NCBI GenBank assembly: GCA_965200465.1
Contig: OZ241358.1
Coordinates: forward strand, 3,410,001 to 3,474,000
DNA length: 64,000 nt
Direction of reading: 5' to 3'
Source of the DNA: Azophilus sp965200465
Lineage (GTDB): Bacteria > Pseudomonadota > Gammaproteobacteria > Pseudomonadales > Azotimanducaceae
Shown here: piece after piece, positions 18,804 through 27,587 of the stretch
How positions within the stretch are numbered: the first letter of the stretch is position 1
Layout of the letters: the number at the start of each line of letters is the position of its first letter
Notes under the pieces: model-generated
The model's database searches: none
Told to the model about the DNA's origin: nothing
What the model saw: the letters and a program-made list of their open reading frames with translations, nothing else
Program-made: the position numbers and the translations under genes

Positions 18804-19747
18804 CGGCTCAGCCGCTCCGCCAGCCGCAAGGCGGCCAACAAGCTGCCGCAGTCGGCGCCGCCGCGCCCCGCCAAGTCCAGCGCCGTGCCGTGGTCAACGG
18901 AGGTGCGAACGAAGGGCAGGCCCAGGGTTAGGTTGACGGCGTTGCCGAAGCCCTTGGCCTTGAGCGCCGGCAATCCTTGGTCGTGGTACATGGCCAGCAC
19001 CGCGTCAATGCCGGCAAGGCGCTGCGGCCTGAAGGCGGTGTCGGCGGGCACCGGCCCCAGCACCCGCTCGCCAGCGGCTCGAAAGCGGGCGCAGACGGGT
19101 TCGATGACGTCGAGCTCCTCCCGGCCTAGATGGCCGGATTCACCGGCGTGCGGATTGAGGCCGGTCACCAGCACTTGGGGCGCATCGATCGCAAAGCGCT
19201 CCCTCAAGCCTTGCAGCATGAGCGACAGCTTCGCCTCGACCAAGGCGCCGGTGATTGCGGAGGGGACTGCGGCCAGCGGCAGGTGAGTGGTTGCCAAGCC
19301 CACCCGCAGGTCCGCGCACAGGAGCATCATCAAAACCTCCTCGGCGCCGCAGCGCTGGCCCATGAACTCGGTGTGCCCGGAGAAGGAAATGCCGGCCTCG
19401 TTGATGACGGACTTTTGCACCGGGCCGGTGACCAGCGCCTGAAAACGGCCCTCCAAACAACCGTCCACGGCCTGCTCCAAGGCGGCGATCACGGCGCCGG
19501 CGTTGGCCGCGCTCGGCTCGCCGGGCGTCGCCGGGGCGGCCAAGGGGACGGGCTCAACATGCAGACTTCCGGGGCGGCGGCTGGGCGCGGCGCTCAGCTT
19601 GAGCGGCAATCCCAACAGGCGGGCGCGGGCCAGCAGCAGATCGGGGTCCGCCAGCACCGCCCAATCCGCAGAGCGCTCCGCCTGCGCCAAGGCGATGATG
19701 AGGTCGGGGCCGACGCCGGCCGGCTCCCCGGGCGTAACCGCCAGCAC
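18800..19747 (-). CDS. pdxA: 4-hydroxythreonine-4-phosphate dehydrogenase PdxA
   Basis: Oxidises 4-phosphohydroxy-threonine in the DXP-dependent pyridoxal phosphate pathway. The 315-aa protein begins VTPGEPAGVGPDL and contains the metal and substrate regions ISFSGHTEFMGQRCG, TTHLPL, TGLNPHAGESGHLG and YHDQGLPALKAKGFG. There is a 64-nt gap after surA, and it overlaps rsmA by 4 nt. Confidence 0.97.
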   Translation of the reverse strand: MLAVTPGEPAGVGPDLIIALAQAERSADWAVLADPDLLLARARLLGLPLKLSAAPSRRPGSLHVEPVPLAAPATPGEPSAANAGAVIAALEQAVDGCLEGRFQALVTGPVQKSVINEAGISFSGHTEFMGQRCGAEEVLMMLLCADLRVGLATTHLPLAAVPSAITGALVEAKLSLMLQGLRERFAIDAPQVLVTGLNPHAGESGHLGREELDVIEPVCARFRAAGERVLGPVPADTAFRPQRLAGIDAVLAMYHDQGLPALKAKGFGNAVNLTLGLPFVRTSVDHGTALDLAGRGGADCGSLLAALRLAERLSR

Positions 19748-19811
19748 GGCCTAGGGCCTCCGCCCCGTCCCTAGCGCCGGCAAAACGCCTGCGCCGACCA
19801 AAGCGCCTCCA

Positions 19812-21131
19812 CTACAACCGGACTTCAACGAAGGCTTCGTCGCGAATTTCCTTCAACCAGGCTTGCAGCTCCTCATCGAAGCGCCGCTGGTGGAGAATCT
19901 GCAAGGCCATGTTGCGACGGGCCTCCTCGCCCATGTCTTGGGTGCGGCGGTCCTGCACTTCGAGAACGTGCCAGCCGTAGTTGGACTGGAAGGGCGGCGA
20001 AAGCTCCCCGGCGGCGGTGGCGTTCATGGCCTCCACGAAGGGCGGCACGAACTGGTCTCCGGAAGTCCAGCCAAGGTCGCCGCAGTTGAGGGCGCTGCCT
20101 GGGTCTTCGGAGTGCTCGGCCGTCAAGGCGCAGAAATCGGCGCCTGCGGACAGCTGGGCGTGGAGCTCCCGTATCAACGCCTCCGTCTCCTCCGGGGAGC
20201 GGATGGCGGAGGGCTGCACCAAGACGTGCCGCACCAAGGCCTGCTCCTCCTTTTGCACTCCGGCGCCCCGCTGGTCGAGCAGTTGCACGACGTGAAAGCC
20301 GCTGGGGCTCTTGATCGGCGCCGCCGTTTCCCCGATCTGCATGGCGATGATCCGGTCGGCGAACAGGCTGGGCAGTTCCCCGGCCCGCCGCCAGCCAAGG
20401 TCGCCGCCCTCCAAGGCGCGGGCGCCGGCGGACTTGGCGATGGCGGTCTCCTTGAAGTCCGCCCCGGCCCGCAGGTCCTTGACGATCCGCCGGGCCTCCT
20501 CGGCCGCCGCCTCGACCGCCGCGGAGTTGCCCATGTCCTCCACGGCGAGCAGGATGTGCCCCACCCGAAACTCGTCGGAAAGCAACTGTTGGTAGTAGGG
20601 GGAGTCGAGCAGGTCGTCCACGTCCTGCTCGCTGATGGTGATGCGCCTGTTCACCATGTTGCGCTGCAGGCGCTGAATCAGCATCTCCCGGCGGATGTCC
20701 TCCCGAAACGCGCGGTAGCTCATGCCGTCTTCCGCCAACGCCTGCTGGAACTGCTCCAGGGTCATGTCGTTCTGCTTGGCGAAGCCGGCGACGGCGCGGG
20801 TCAGGGATTCGTCGTCAATCTCGACGCCGCGGCGCCGTGCCTGCTGGATCTGAATGTTCTCCAGCACCAGCCGCTCCATCAACTGGCTGACCAGGACGTC
20901 GTCGGAAGGCATCTGCACACCTTCGCGGTCGATCTGCTCGCGCACGACCTTAAGCCGGCTGAGCAACTCCGAAGCCAGCACCACGTCGTCATCCACAATG
21001 GCGACTATGGCGTCCAACTCCTTGTACTCGGCGTTCGCCGCAGCGCCGGCAAGCGCCGTGAGCCAAGCCGCCAGCCAGCGGCGCAGGATGGTTCCAGAGG
21101 CAGCTTTGCGAGCGCTCTTGCTTTGCTTCAT
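19812..21131 (-). CDS. surA: Periplasmic chaperone / prolyl isomerase SurA
   Basis: Escorts outer-membrane proteins, including LptD, across the periplasm. ATG 21131 overlaps the lptD stop by one base (TGATG) and leads into a signal peptide (helix near residues 18-32, cleavage near ANAEYK). An N-terminal chaperone domain is followed by two parvulin domains (about residues 170-270 with GHILLAVED, and 285-385 with VRHVLVQPS) and a C-terminal helix. At 439 aa it has family length. Downstream of lptD is the canonical place. Confidence 0.96.
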   Translation of the reverse strand: MKQSKSARKAASGTILRRWLAAWLTALAGAAANAEYKELDAIVAIVDDDVVLASELLSRLKVVREQIDREGVQMPSDDVLVSQLMERLVLENIQIQQARRRGVEIDDESLTRAVAGFAKQNDMTLEQFQQALAEDGMSYRAFREDIRREMLIQRLQRNMVNRRITISEQDVDDLLDSPYYQQLLSDEFRVGHILLAVEDMGNSAAVEAAAEEARRIVKDLRAGADFKETAIAKSAGARALEGGDLGWRRAGELPSLFADRIIAMQIGETAAPIKSPSGFHVVQLLDQRGAGVQKEEQALVRHVLVQPSAIRSPEETEALIRELHAQLSAGADFCALTAEHSEDPGSALNCGDLGWTSGDQFVPPFVEAMNATAAGELSPPFQSNYGWHVLEVQDRRTQDMGEEARRNMALQILHQRRFDEELQAWLKEIRDEAFVEVRL

Positions 21132-23536
21132 CAATAGGTTTCCTCCGTGGTCCAAGCGGCGGATCCATAGCCGTAAACGCTGCGCTCCAGCATGGACTCC
21201 ACCCCGCCGCCAAGGCCGGCCAGCCCTTTGAACAGTATTTGCAAAAACACGCCGGAATCCTGGTCCAGGTCGTCAAATGCCCTTGCCGCCGGCTGGTTTA
21301 AGTAGTGGCGCACCAACAGGCGCAGCCGCCAACAGCAGTCGTTGTACTCGATTCCGCCCAAACCCTCAATGGTGCGGCCGCCGGCCAAGTCGTAGTTCCA
21401 GCGGCCAATGACCGCATACTTCCGCGCAATCGGCCAGTACAGGGACAGGTCCGTTTGATTGATGTCGGGCTGGCCGCGGTTGCGGTAGGCCATGTTGAAG
21501 ATGCGCCGCCCGTCGGCCCGGTAGGACAGCCCGGCGGCGGCCTCCTGCACCCGGCCGTCGCTGGGGCGCCAAATCAGGGTGGCGGAGAGCCGCCAGTGTT
21601 TCGCCAACTGGGAGGTCAATTCCCCAGCCAGTGCGGAGACTGCGTCGTCCGCATCCGGGTCCGGGCGGCCGGTCAAGGTCACTCGCCGTTTCTTGAAGTA
21701 GGCTATTTGGCCTAAGCTGGCGCGCAGGCGCTCGCGTCCGCTGGCTCGGTCCAGAAAACGGGTGGTCAGGCCCAAAGCCAGCTGGTTGGCGTCCCCGATC
21801 CGGTCAAGCCCCGCAAAGCGGTTGTCCCGAAACAATTGTTGATAGCCAAAGGTCAGTGTCTTGGCGTCAAACAGCGGCAAGTCGTCCTGGTCTTCATAGC
21901 CTTGGTACAGGTAGTGCAGCCGCGGCTCCAAGGTCTGCACCAAGTCGGCGCCGAAGGCTTTGAGGCCGCGCTCGAAGACGAGGCCGCCGCTTAGGGTGCC
22001 GGTGGGAATGCCACGCTGCCGGCGGCCGTCCAATTCCGGTGCCGCATCGGAGTCTAGCTGATAGGCTGCGTATTGATAGCCCAGGGCGGCGGTGAGGAAG
22101 CCAAACGGCCATTGCCAAGGCGCCGTCACCTTGGAGGCTAGGTGCAGGCGTTCGCCGGTTAGCGCCTGAATGCCGGTCAGCCCCTGCGCATTTCGGTCAA
22201 AGGACGCCGCTCGCGCCTCCAAGGAAAGCCGCAGCGGCCCCCGGCCTTGGCTGTTGTAGGCGATGTCCAGAGCCGGTGCGCGGCTGTATTCCCTTTGTTG
22301 AATCTCGTCCAGCCTTTGGAAGCCCTGCGCCCACAGGCGCATCAGCAGCCCGCCGCGTTGGTAGCTGAGTTCGCCTTGGCGCACCAAGTTGATGCGGCGG
22401 TTGCCGAAACCGTCGCCGCCGAGTACGCGGAAGTAGTCCCGGTCGCTGACCTCCGTGTAGTCGATGCGGCTGCGCAGGCGGCCTAGCCGGCCTTGATGCT
22501 GCAAGCCGATCAGCCAGCGGTCGGCGGGGTTGAACTCGCCCTCCGCGGCGCCGAGGGCGCGGCGTTCCCGCCAATCCTTCCGGTCCAACTCGCCGTTGTA
22601 AAGCTTGTCGTTGGGCAGGTAGCCGGCGGTGATTTGGGTGTGGTCCCAGCGGGACAGGCGGCGGAATTCCGCCTCCGCGGCAACGCCGCGCTTGCCAAGC
22701 CAGCGAGGGGTTAGGGTGGCGTCGTAGTTGGGCGCCAAATTGAAGTAGTAGGGCAGGCTCAAATCCGCGCCCTTTTCGCCGGAAAAACCGATGAAGGGAA
22801 AAAGAAACCCGGACTTCCGCGCATCGGAAATGGGGAACTGAATGTAGGGGGAGTAGAACACCGGAACGCCCCTGACCTTCAGAACGGCGTTGCGGGCGGT
22901 GCCGAACACTTCCCCTTCGGGCAGGCGCAGCTTGCCGGCCTGGACCGTCCAGTTGCGGTTGCCGGGTTCGCAGCGGGTGAAGGCGCTGCGGGTCAGGAGG
23001 ATGTCGCCCGCCGCGTTTCGTTCGACGATCCTCGCGGCGCCGCGCAGGTCGGCTTCCGCTAGGAGGAACTCGGCTTGGTCCATCCGGGCGGCGCCGCTGT
23101 CCAAATTGACTTCGGCGGCGGCGCCCCGCATGGCGAGGCCGCTGTCCAAGGCCAGCGCCCCTTCGTCAAAGGTGGCGATTTGCGTGTTTTGGTTGACTTG
23201 GGCGCGCTTGGTGTACAGGGTGCGCTCTCCTTGGCGGATGACCACGTCGCCCTGCAGCTCAATCCAGCCATCCTCCGTGTAGCTGGCTGCGTCGGCTTCG
23301 GCGGCGATTGGCGGACCATCCGCAGGGGGCGAGGTTTGGGGTTGCGGCGTCGGCAACCGATAGGCGCCGGCGCACCAAGGCGGTTGGCTGCGGCGCTCGG
23401 CGGCTGTCAACAGAGCGCGGTCCACCCAAAAATCCGCCGCCAGCGCTTCGCCCGGCCCCTGTGCGGCGGCTGCGGACGCAAGGCCTGCGCCAGCCCCAAG
23501 GAGCACGGCAACGGCGAATTTTGGCCGTTTCCACAT
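21131..23536 (-). CDS. lptD: LPS-assembly protein LptD
   Basis: Outer-membrane beta barrel that inserts LPS with LptE. The 801-aa protein has a signal peptide (KFAVAVLLGAGAGLASAAAA), a periplasmic OstA/LptA-like domain (about residues 85-200) and a large barrel. Cysteines at the N-terminus (WCAG), after the OstA domain (TRCEPGN) and a C-terminal Cys-Cys pair (NDCCWRL) match those that form the essential disulfides. It is coupled to surA by a one-base overlap. A hairpin abuts the start codon. Confidence 0.96.
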   Translation of the reverse strand: MWKRPKFAVAVLLGAGAGLASAAAAQGPGEALAADFWVDRALLTAAERRSQPPWCAGAYRLPTPQPQTSPPADGPPIAAEADAASYTEDGWIELQGDVVIRQGERTLYTKRAQVNQNTQIATFDEGALALDSGLAMRGAAAEVNLDSGAARMDQAEFLLAEADLRGAARIVERNAAGDILLTRSAFTRCEPGNRNWTVQAGKLRLPEGEVFGTARNAVLKVRGVPVFYSPYIQFPISDARKSGFLFPFIGFSGEKGADLSLPYYFNLAPNYDATLTPRWLGKRGVAAEAEFRRLSRWDHTQITAGYLPNDKLYNGELDRKDWRERRALGAAEGEFNPADRWLIGLQHQGRLGRLRSRIDYTEVSDRDYFRVLGGDGFGNRRINLVRQGELSYQRGGLLMRLWAQGFQRLDEIQQREYSRAPALDIAYNSQGRGPLRLSLEARAASFDRNAQGLTGIQALTGERLHLASKVTAPWQWPFGFLTAALGYQYAAYQLDSDAAPELDGRRQRGIPTGTLSGGLVFERGLKAFGADLVQTLEPRLHYLYQGYEDQDDLPLFDAKTLTFGYQQLFRDNRFAGLDRIGDANQLALGLTTRFLDRASGRERLRASLGQIAYFKKRRVTLTGRPDPDADDAVSALAGELTSQLAKHWRLSATLIWRPSDGRVQEAAAGLSYRADGRRIFNMAYRNRGQPDINQTDLSLYWPIARKYAVIGRWNYDLAGGRTIEGLGGIEYNDCCWRLRLLVRHYLNQPAARAFDDLDQDSGVFLQILFKGLAGLGGGVESMLERSVYGYGSAAWTTEETY

Positions 23537-23537
23537 C

Positions 23538-23559
23538 AGCCGAATGATACCATTCGGCT
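23538..23559 (-). promoter_or_regulatory. Hairpin immediately upstream of the lptD start codon
   Basis: A perfect 9-bp inverted repeat (AGCCGAATG and CATTCGGCT around a 4-nt loop) ends one base before the lptD ATG (23536-23534). It occupies the place where a ribosome-binding site should be, and no Shine-Dalgarno sequence is visible outside it. It could gate lptD translation or mark an operator; no direct proof. Confidence 0.5.
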
Positions 23560-23831
23560 ATGCAGGCAAGCCGCTTCCCGCCGCCAACCGCACCGCCGCA
23601 AGGGCCGCGCGGTTGCCTGCGCAGGCCGTCCCCTTCCGTCCATTGCGGCTGCGTGCCTTGGAGCATGACGGGCGCTTGGGCGGGGCGCCGCCGCTTTTTC
23701 CGCATGTTCGTTGGGAACGAAGCAGCAGCTTTTTATTTGGCCGGCCCGACGACCGCAAGAGGCCGTGGTGGTTGCGTTCATTGATCGTGCCGCTGGCGGA
23801 GCAAGGGCTTGCCGAGCATGGTTGCCAGCCC

Positions 23832-25127
23832 ATGCAGGCTGAACTGCGCAGTTGGCTGGAGGAAGTGTTCGGAGCGCCCTTGCTCCGCCATGAACCCCTG
23901 CCGGTGGAAGCCAGCCACAGACGCTTTTACCGCGTTTGTGTGGCCGGAGAGCGCGAGGGTGTACCCCCGGCGGAGGAACGCTCAGCCGATGAGCGCCGAA
24001 GGCTCTCCCTCGCAGTAAAAGCCTCGGCTTGGAAGCGGAAGGCGGTGTCCACAGCGGACGATGGGCCCTCCGCCAACGCGAATGCGGATTCCTCCTTCGT
24101 GGTTATGGAATCCCCACCGAGCTTGGAGCGCAACGACGCCTTTGTCGCCATGCAGCGGCTCTTCAGCGCCGCCGGCCTGCCGGTGCCGGGAATCGTCGCC
24201 ATGGACCGCAACGCCGGGTTCTTCGTCTTGACCGATTTGGGGAACCGCAGCCTGGAGGACGCCTACCGCGGGCCGCACCGCAACCTTGCCTTGGAGCTTG
24301 CGGTCACGCACCTCGTGCGCCTGCAAGGCATTGCGCCTGATGGAGTTCCGGCCTACGAGGAAAGCCGCTTTCGTGACGAATTGCATATTTTTGTCGAATG
24401 GTTTCTTGGCCGCTTCCTGCAGCAGGCGCCGGCGGCGGCGCTGGCGTCGGTCTTTGAGGCGCTGATCGCCAACGTTCTGGCCCAACCGCAATGCCTGATC
24501 CACCGGGACTACCACTGCCGCAACCTGTTGCTGGACGCCGAGGGCCGCTTCGGCATCGTCGATTTTCAGGATGCCCTGGTCGGCCCCGTCACCTATGATC
24601 TGGCCTGCCTGCTATGGGACTGCTACCACTATTTCGATGCCGCGGAACGGCGGCGCTGGCTGCGGCGCCATCAAGAGCAGGCCCGCTTCCCAAACGGCGA
24701 TGACGGCAGCTGGGACGAGGCGAGCCCGGCGTTGCTTCCGCCGGCGGCAAAAGGCGGCGGCAGTCCTTCCGAGGGCGCGTCGAGTTCCCCATTGAAGACG
24801 CGGACAAGTCCTGTGGCGCCGCACAGCGGCGGCCAAGGTTCAGGGCGCTTCCACAGCGGCTGCGGATGGGACGAGGCGGCGTTGATCCGAGCGCTGGACC
24901 TCACCGCCCTGCAGCGGCAGTTCAAGGCGGTGGGCATCTTCGCCCGCCTGTGGCTGCGGGACGGCAAACCCACCCACCTGCGCTACATCGCTCCAGTGCT
25001 GGACGCCATGCAGGAAATCGCGGTGCTTTACCCGGAAGTTCAGGGGCTGCATCCTTGGTTGCAGCGCTTGGCGGCGGATGCGGCCAAAGCCGTTCAAACA
25101 GTGCGAACAGCGGGGACGACACAGTGA
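23832..25127 (+). CDS. amgK: N-acetylmuramate/N-acetylglucosamine kinase AmgK
   Basis: Phosphorylates MurNAc at the anomeric position for peptidoglycan recycling. It has an aminoglycoside-phosphotransferase-like fold. The start at ATG 23832 (MQAELRSWLEEVFG) matches the family; the frame is open back to 23544. Catalytic motifs are HRDYHCRNLLLD and IVDFQDALVGPVTYDLACL. At 431 aa it is about 90 aa longer than usual because of two low-complexity inserts, one at residues about 40-90 and one near residues 290-345, the second flanked by a direct repeat. Divergence from lptD and linkage to murU match Pseudomonas. Confidence 0.88.
   Translation: MQAELRSWLEEVFGAPLLRHEPLPVEASHRRFYRVCVAGEREGVPPAEERSADERRRLSLAVKASAWKRKAVSTADDGPSANANADSSFVVMESPPSLERNDAFVAMQRLFSAAGLPVPGIVAMDRNAGFFVLTDLGNRSLEDAYRGPHRNLALELAVTHLVRLQGIAPDGVPAYEESRFRDELHIFVEWFLGRFLQQAPAAALASVFEALIANVLAQPQCLIHRDYHCRNLLLDAEGRFGIVDFQDALVGPVTYDLACLLWDCYHYFDAAERRRWLRRHQEQARFPNGDDGSWDEASPALLPPAAKGGGSPSEGASSSPLKTRTSPVAPHSGGQGSGRFHSGCGWDEAALIRALDLTALQRQFKAVGIFARLWLRDGKPTHLRYIAPVLDAMQEIAVLYPEVQGLHPWLQRLAADAAKAVQTVRTAGTTQ
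24711..24878 (+). repeat. 12-bp direct repeat bounding a 156-nt in-frame insert in amgK
   Basis: TGGGACGAGGCG occurs at 24711-24722 and again at 24867-24878. The unit length is 156 nt (52 codons), so the frame is kept. The bases just upstream of each copy are also alike (GCTTCC and a CGGC-rich stretch). The insert encodes a Gly/Ser/Pro-rich segment foreign to this kinase family. It could be a small inserted element with target duplication or an old tandem duplication that diverged. Confidence 0.6.
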
Positions 25128-25221
25128 AGAAACAAGGCCGTGGAGCGGGTCCCTGACATCCTAGCAATGTGCGCATGGGGGCAGGGTCAGCTCAAAGTCG
25201 TGCGTACCTTTTAATGGTGGG

Positions 25222-25338
25222 ATGAATAGCAAAAATGAACCGAGAAAATTCACGGATGGTGGGAATGTTCGTATTCCAAAGGCGTGGAAGGAACACTTGG
25301 ATGAGAGAAATACAGGCCCTCGGCGGATTTTGGAATGA
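25222..25338 (+). CDS. Small A+T-rich reading frame between amgK and murU, 38 aa
   Basis: In many relatives amgK and murU are adjacent, but here about 300 nt intervene. The middle is clearly more A+T-rich than both genes and holds a 38-codon frame with a GGTGGG sequence before its ATG. The peptide begins MNSKNEPRKF and has the segment GNVRIPKAWKEHLDER. It has no recognised family. It may be a remnant of an inserted gene. Support is weak. Confidence 0.25.
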   Translation: MNSKNEPRKFTDGGNVRIPKAWKEHLDERNTGPRRILE

Positions 25339-25430
25339 TCTTGGCGCACGGGGAACATCGCCTTGAACGACCGCGGCTGGGGCAAGGGCGCCGCCTCTTG
25401 CGCAACGGCCCAGACTGCGGGGACGGCGCC

Positions 25431-26189
25431 ATGAAGGCCATGATTCTGGCGGCGGGGCGCGGCGCCCGCCTGCAGCCGCTCACCGACCGTCGGCCAAAAC
25501 CCATGATGAAGGTGGGCGGCGCCCCGCTCATCAGCCATCAACTGCGTTGGCTGGCCAGCGCCGGGGTTAGGGAAGTCATCATCAACCTGCACCATCTCGG
25601 CGAGCAAATCGCAACCTATGTTGGCGACGGCGCACGGCACGGCTTGGCCGTGGCCTACAGCCGGGAGCCGGTGCTGCTGGAAACAGGCGGCGGCGTAGTC
25701 AAGGCGCTGCCCTGGCTGGGCGACGAACCCTTCTGGTTGCTGAACGGCGACATCTACACCGACTTTCCGTTCCGCCAGTTCGCCAAGACGCTGCCGGCCG
25801 GATGCCTTGCCCACCTGCTGCTGACGCCGACCCCGGCATTTCGCCAAGCCGGAGACTTCAACTGGGCGCCGGAGCGCTGCCGGCAAAGCGCCGGGAAAGG
25901 CAGCGGCGCCCAGACAGCCCGGCCTGATGCCGAAGGCTCTGAGCACGAAGCCGATGCCAAGGCCCTAAGCGGCAGGGTCATCGGGCGCGGCGACGCCTAC
26001 GTCTTCTGCGGCTTGGCCCTCCTGCACCCCGCCCTCTTCAACGGCTGCAGGGCGGAACCCTTCTCCCTAAGCAGGCTGTACTTCCAGGCCGTTGCCGCCG
26101 GCGCCGTCAGCGCCCAACTCTGGCGCGGCCTCTGGACCGACATCGGCACCCCGGAGCAGCTCGCGGAACTGCGCCGGAAAACGCTCTAA
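25431..26189 (+). CDS. murU: N-acetylmuramate 1-phosphate uridylyltransferase MurU
   Basis: Makes UDP-MurNAc from the AmgK product, bypassing de novo synthesis. The start at ATG 25431 gives MKAMILAAGRGARLQPLTD, the nucleotidyltransferase signature, followed by RPKPMMKVGG, LETGGGVVKALP and NGDIYTD. It is 252 aa against about 225 in relatives; the excess is an Ala/Glu/Arg-rich insert near residues 145-180 between GDFNW and GRVIGRGDAY. It could be mistaken for rmlA, but size, neighbours and the sequence after the signature fit MurU. Confidence 0.88.
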   Translation: MKAMILAAGRGARLQPLTDRRPKPMMKVGGAPLISHQLRWLASAGVREVIINLHHLGEQIATYVGDGARHGLAVAYSREPVLLETGGGVVKALPWLGDEPFWLLNGDIYTDFPFRQFAKTLPAGCLAHLLLTPTPAFRQAGDFNWAPERCRQSAGKGSGAQTARPDAEGSEHEADAKALSGRVIGRGDAYVFCGLALLHPALFNGCRAEPFSLSRLYFQAVAAGAVSAQLWRGLWTDIGTPEQLAELRRKTL

Positions 26190-26210
26190 GCGAAAAACCG
26201 AACGCCCCGG

Positions 26211-26574
26211 TCAGGGCGCGATGCCCACAAGCACCAGCAGCACAGCCGGAACCCCCCGACCTTGGCGCATCACATTCAGCAAGTCCCGCTCGTAATAGGG
26301 AACGCCGGAGGACATCTCCCGCTCCAGCGCCTTCATGGGCAATACCTCAATGCCCACAGCCCCGCGCCTCCAAGCCTTTCTTGAATGCTAGGTTCAATGC
26401 CTTGGGTGCGAACAGAAGCTTGCCCGGCATGGTCTTTTCCGCCGAAACCTTGGTTCTGCAGGCGGAGGCGTCCACCGACGCTATGACCTCCTGAACCTCC
26501 TCCCATAGCTGCTTGCGGTGGACGAGCAAGTACTCCTCGCCGTTGAGGTGGGAGTAGCGGGCGGCAATGCGCAT
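26211..26574 (-). pseudogene. Broken BglII-like restriction endonuclease
   Basis: Two pieces of one protein remain. The N-terminal 75 residues (26574-26347) read MRIAARYSHLNGEEYLLVHR and resemble the start of BglII-family nucleases. In another frame, 26344-26211, the C-terminus VLPMKALEREMSSGVPYYER and LVGIAP follows. The middle, roughly 100 residues with the catalytic region, is missing and the frames do not join, so this is a deletion with frameshift. The start overlaps the stop of the methyltransferase (TGATG), the layout of an intact R-M operon. Confidence 0.8.
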
Positions 26575-27440
26575 CAGTGCCCGCCGTTGGGCTTGGCGGG
26601 GTCATAGACTGGCTTGCCCATCGGCCGGGTGCGCAGAATCCCGGCTTGGAGTTCGCGCACCCGCTGCTGGGCGAGCTCCACATATTCGGGAACGATGTCG
26701 CAGCCGTAAGCCCTTCTGCCGTGCATGAGCGCGGCCACTAGGGATGAGCCGACGCCCATGTAGGGATCGAACACCGCGTCTTGGGGATCCGTCATGGACA
26801 GGACCAGCCGCTCCGCCAATTCCACGGGAAACTGGCAGGGATGCGCGGTCTTCTCCGGGTGGTTGTTCTTGACGTTGGGGAAGGACCAAACATCGCTGGG
26901 GTTCTTGCCCTTTGGGTTGCCGGACAGCTTGCCGATGTTGGGCCCCTTGAAGTGGCGCTTGCCGGGATATTTGGACGGCACCCGGATGGCGTCCAAGCGC
27001 CAAGTGTAGTCGTCCCCCTTGGTCCACCAGTTGATGGTCTCGTAGCGCCCGGAAAGGCGCTTCGTGCAGTGCAGGCTGTGGCCGAAGTGCCAGACGATGC
27101 GGTTGCGCAGCTTCAGGCCCAGCGCCCGGAACACCGGATGGAGCACGGCGTCGAGCGGAGTGATCTCCCCTTTGTGCACGAAGTTCCCCACCTGCCAGCA
27201 GATGGACCCTTGCGGGTGCAGCAGGCGAACGCACTCCCTGACCACGCGCTCCTGAGCCTCCAGGTAGGCGTCCAGCGAGGTCTTGGCTTCGTAGTCCTTG
27301 CCAATGTTGTAGGGTGGCGAGGTGACGACCAGTTTCATGTGCCGGTCGGGTAGGTCCCGCATGAAGTCCAAGTTGTCTTGGCAGGCCATGATGGGCCGGT
27401 AACCCGCCGCTGCCCCGCCGTTGGGGTGGGCTTGATCCAT
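26574..27440 (-). CDS. DNA methyltransferase of a BglII-like system (N4-cytosine type)
   Basis: Beta-class site-specific methyltransferase of 288 aa. The catalytic motif IV is SPPYNIGKDYE (SPPY suits N4-cytosine). The SAM-binding motif follows in the C-terminal part (DAVFDPYMGVGSSLVAALMHGR). The start at ATG 27440 (MDQAHPNGG) is preferred over longer frames because the extra N-terminus looks non-coding. Its partner nuclease downstream is destroyed, leaving an orphan methylase that may still mark the genome. Confidence 0.88.
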   Translation of the reverse strand: MDQAHPNGGAAAGYRPIMACQDNLDFMRDLPDRHMKLVVTSPPYNIGKDYEAKTSLDAYLEAQERVVRECVRLLHPQGSICWQVGNFVHKGEITPLDAVLHPVFRALGLKLRNRIVWHFGHSLHCTKRLSGRYETINWWTKGDDYTWRLDAIRVPSKYPGKRHFKGPNIGKLSGNPKGKNPSDVWSFPNVKNNHPEKTAHPCQFPVELAERLVLSMTDPQDAVFDPYMGVGSSLVAALMHGRRAYGCDIVPEYVELAQQRVRELQAGILRTRPMGKPVYDPAKPNGGH

Positions 27441-27587
27441 CGGCTCCTCGTTTTCCCTGCATGATGGCGCTGCAACGGCGCAAAAGCCGATTTTGACCGC
27501 TTTGCCCACGGATGCCAAATTTTTGGCTGGGCCGCCCCGCTGTCCCGCAACCGCTGGCGGCAATCCCCACTCCCGGCAGGTGGAGTG

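Noticed and set aside
25161..25946. Minus-strand frame covering murU
   Set aside because: Antisense shadow of the clearly conserved murU; no recognisable protein sequence.
25431..26189. Nucleotidyltransferase as the missing RmlA of the rhamnose pathway
   Set aside because: Length, sequence after the signature and linkage to amgK and lptD fit MurU; RmlA is about 290 aa with different motifs.
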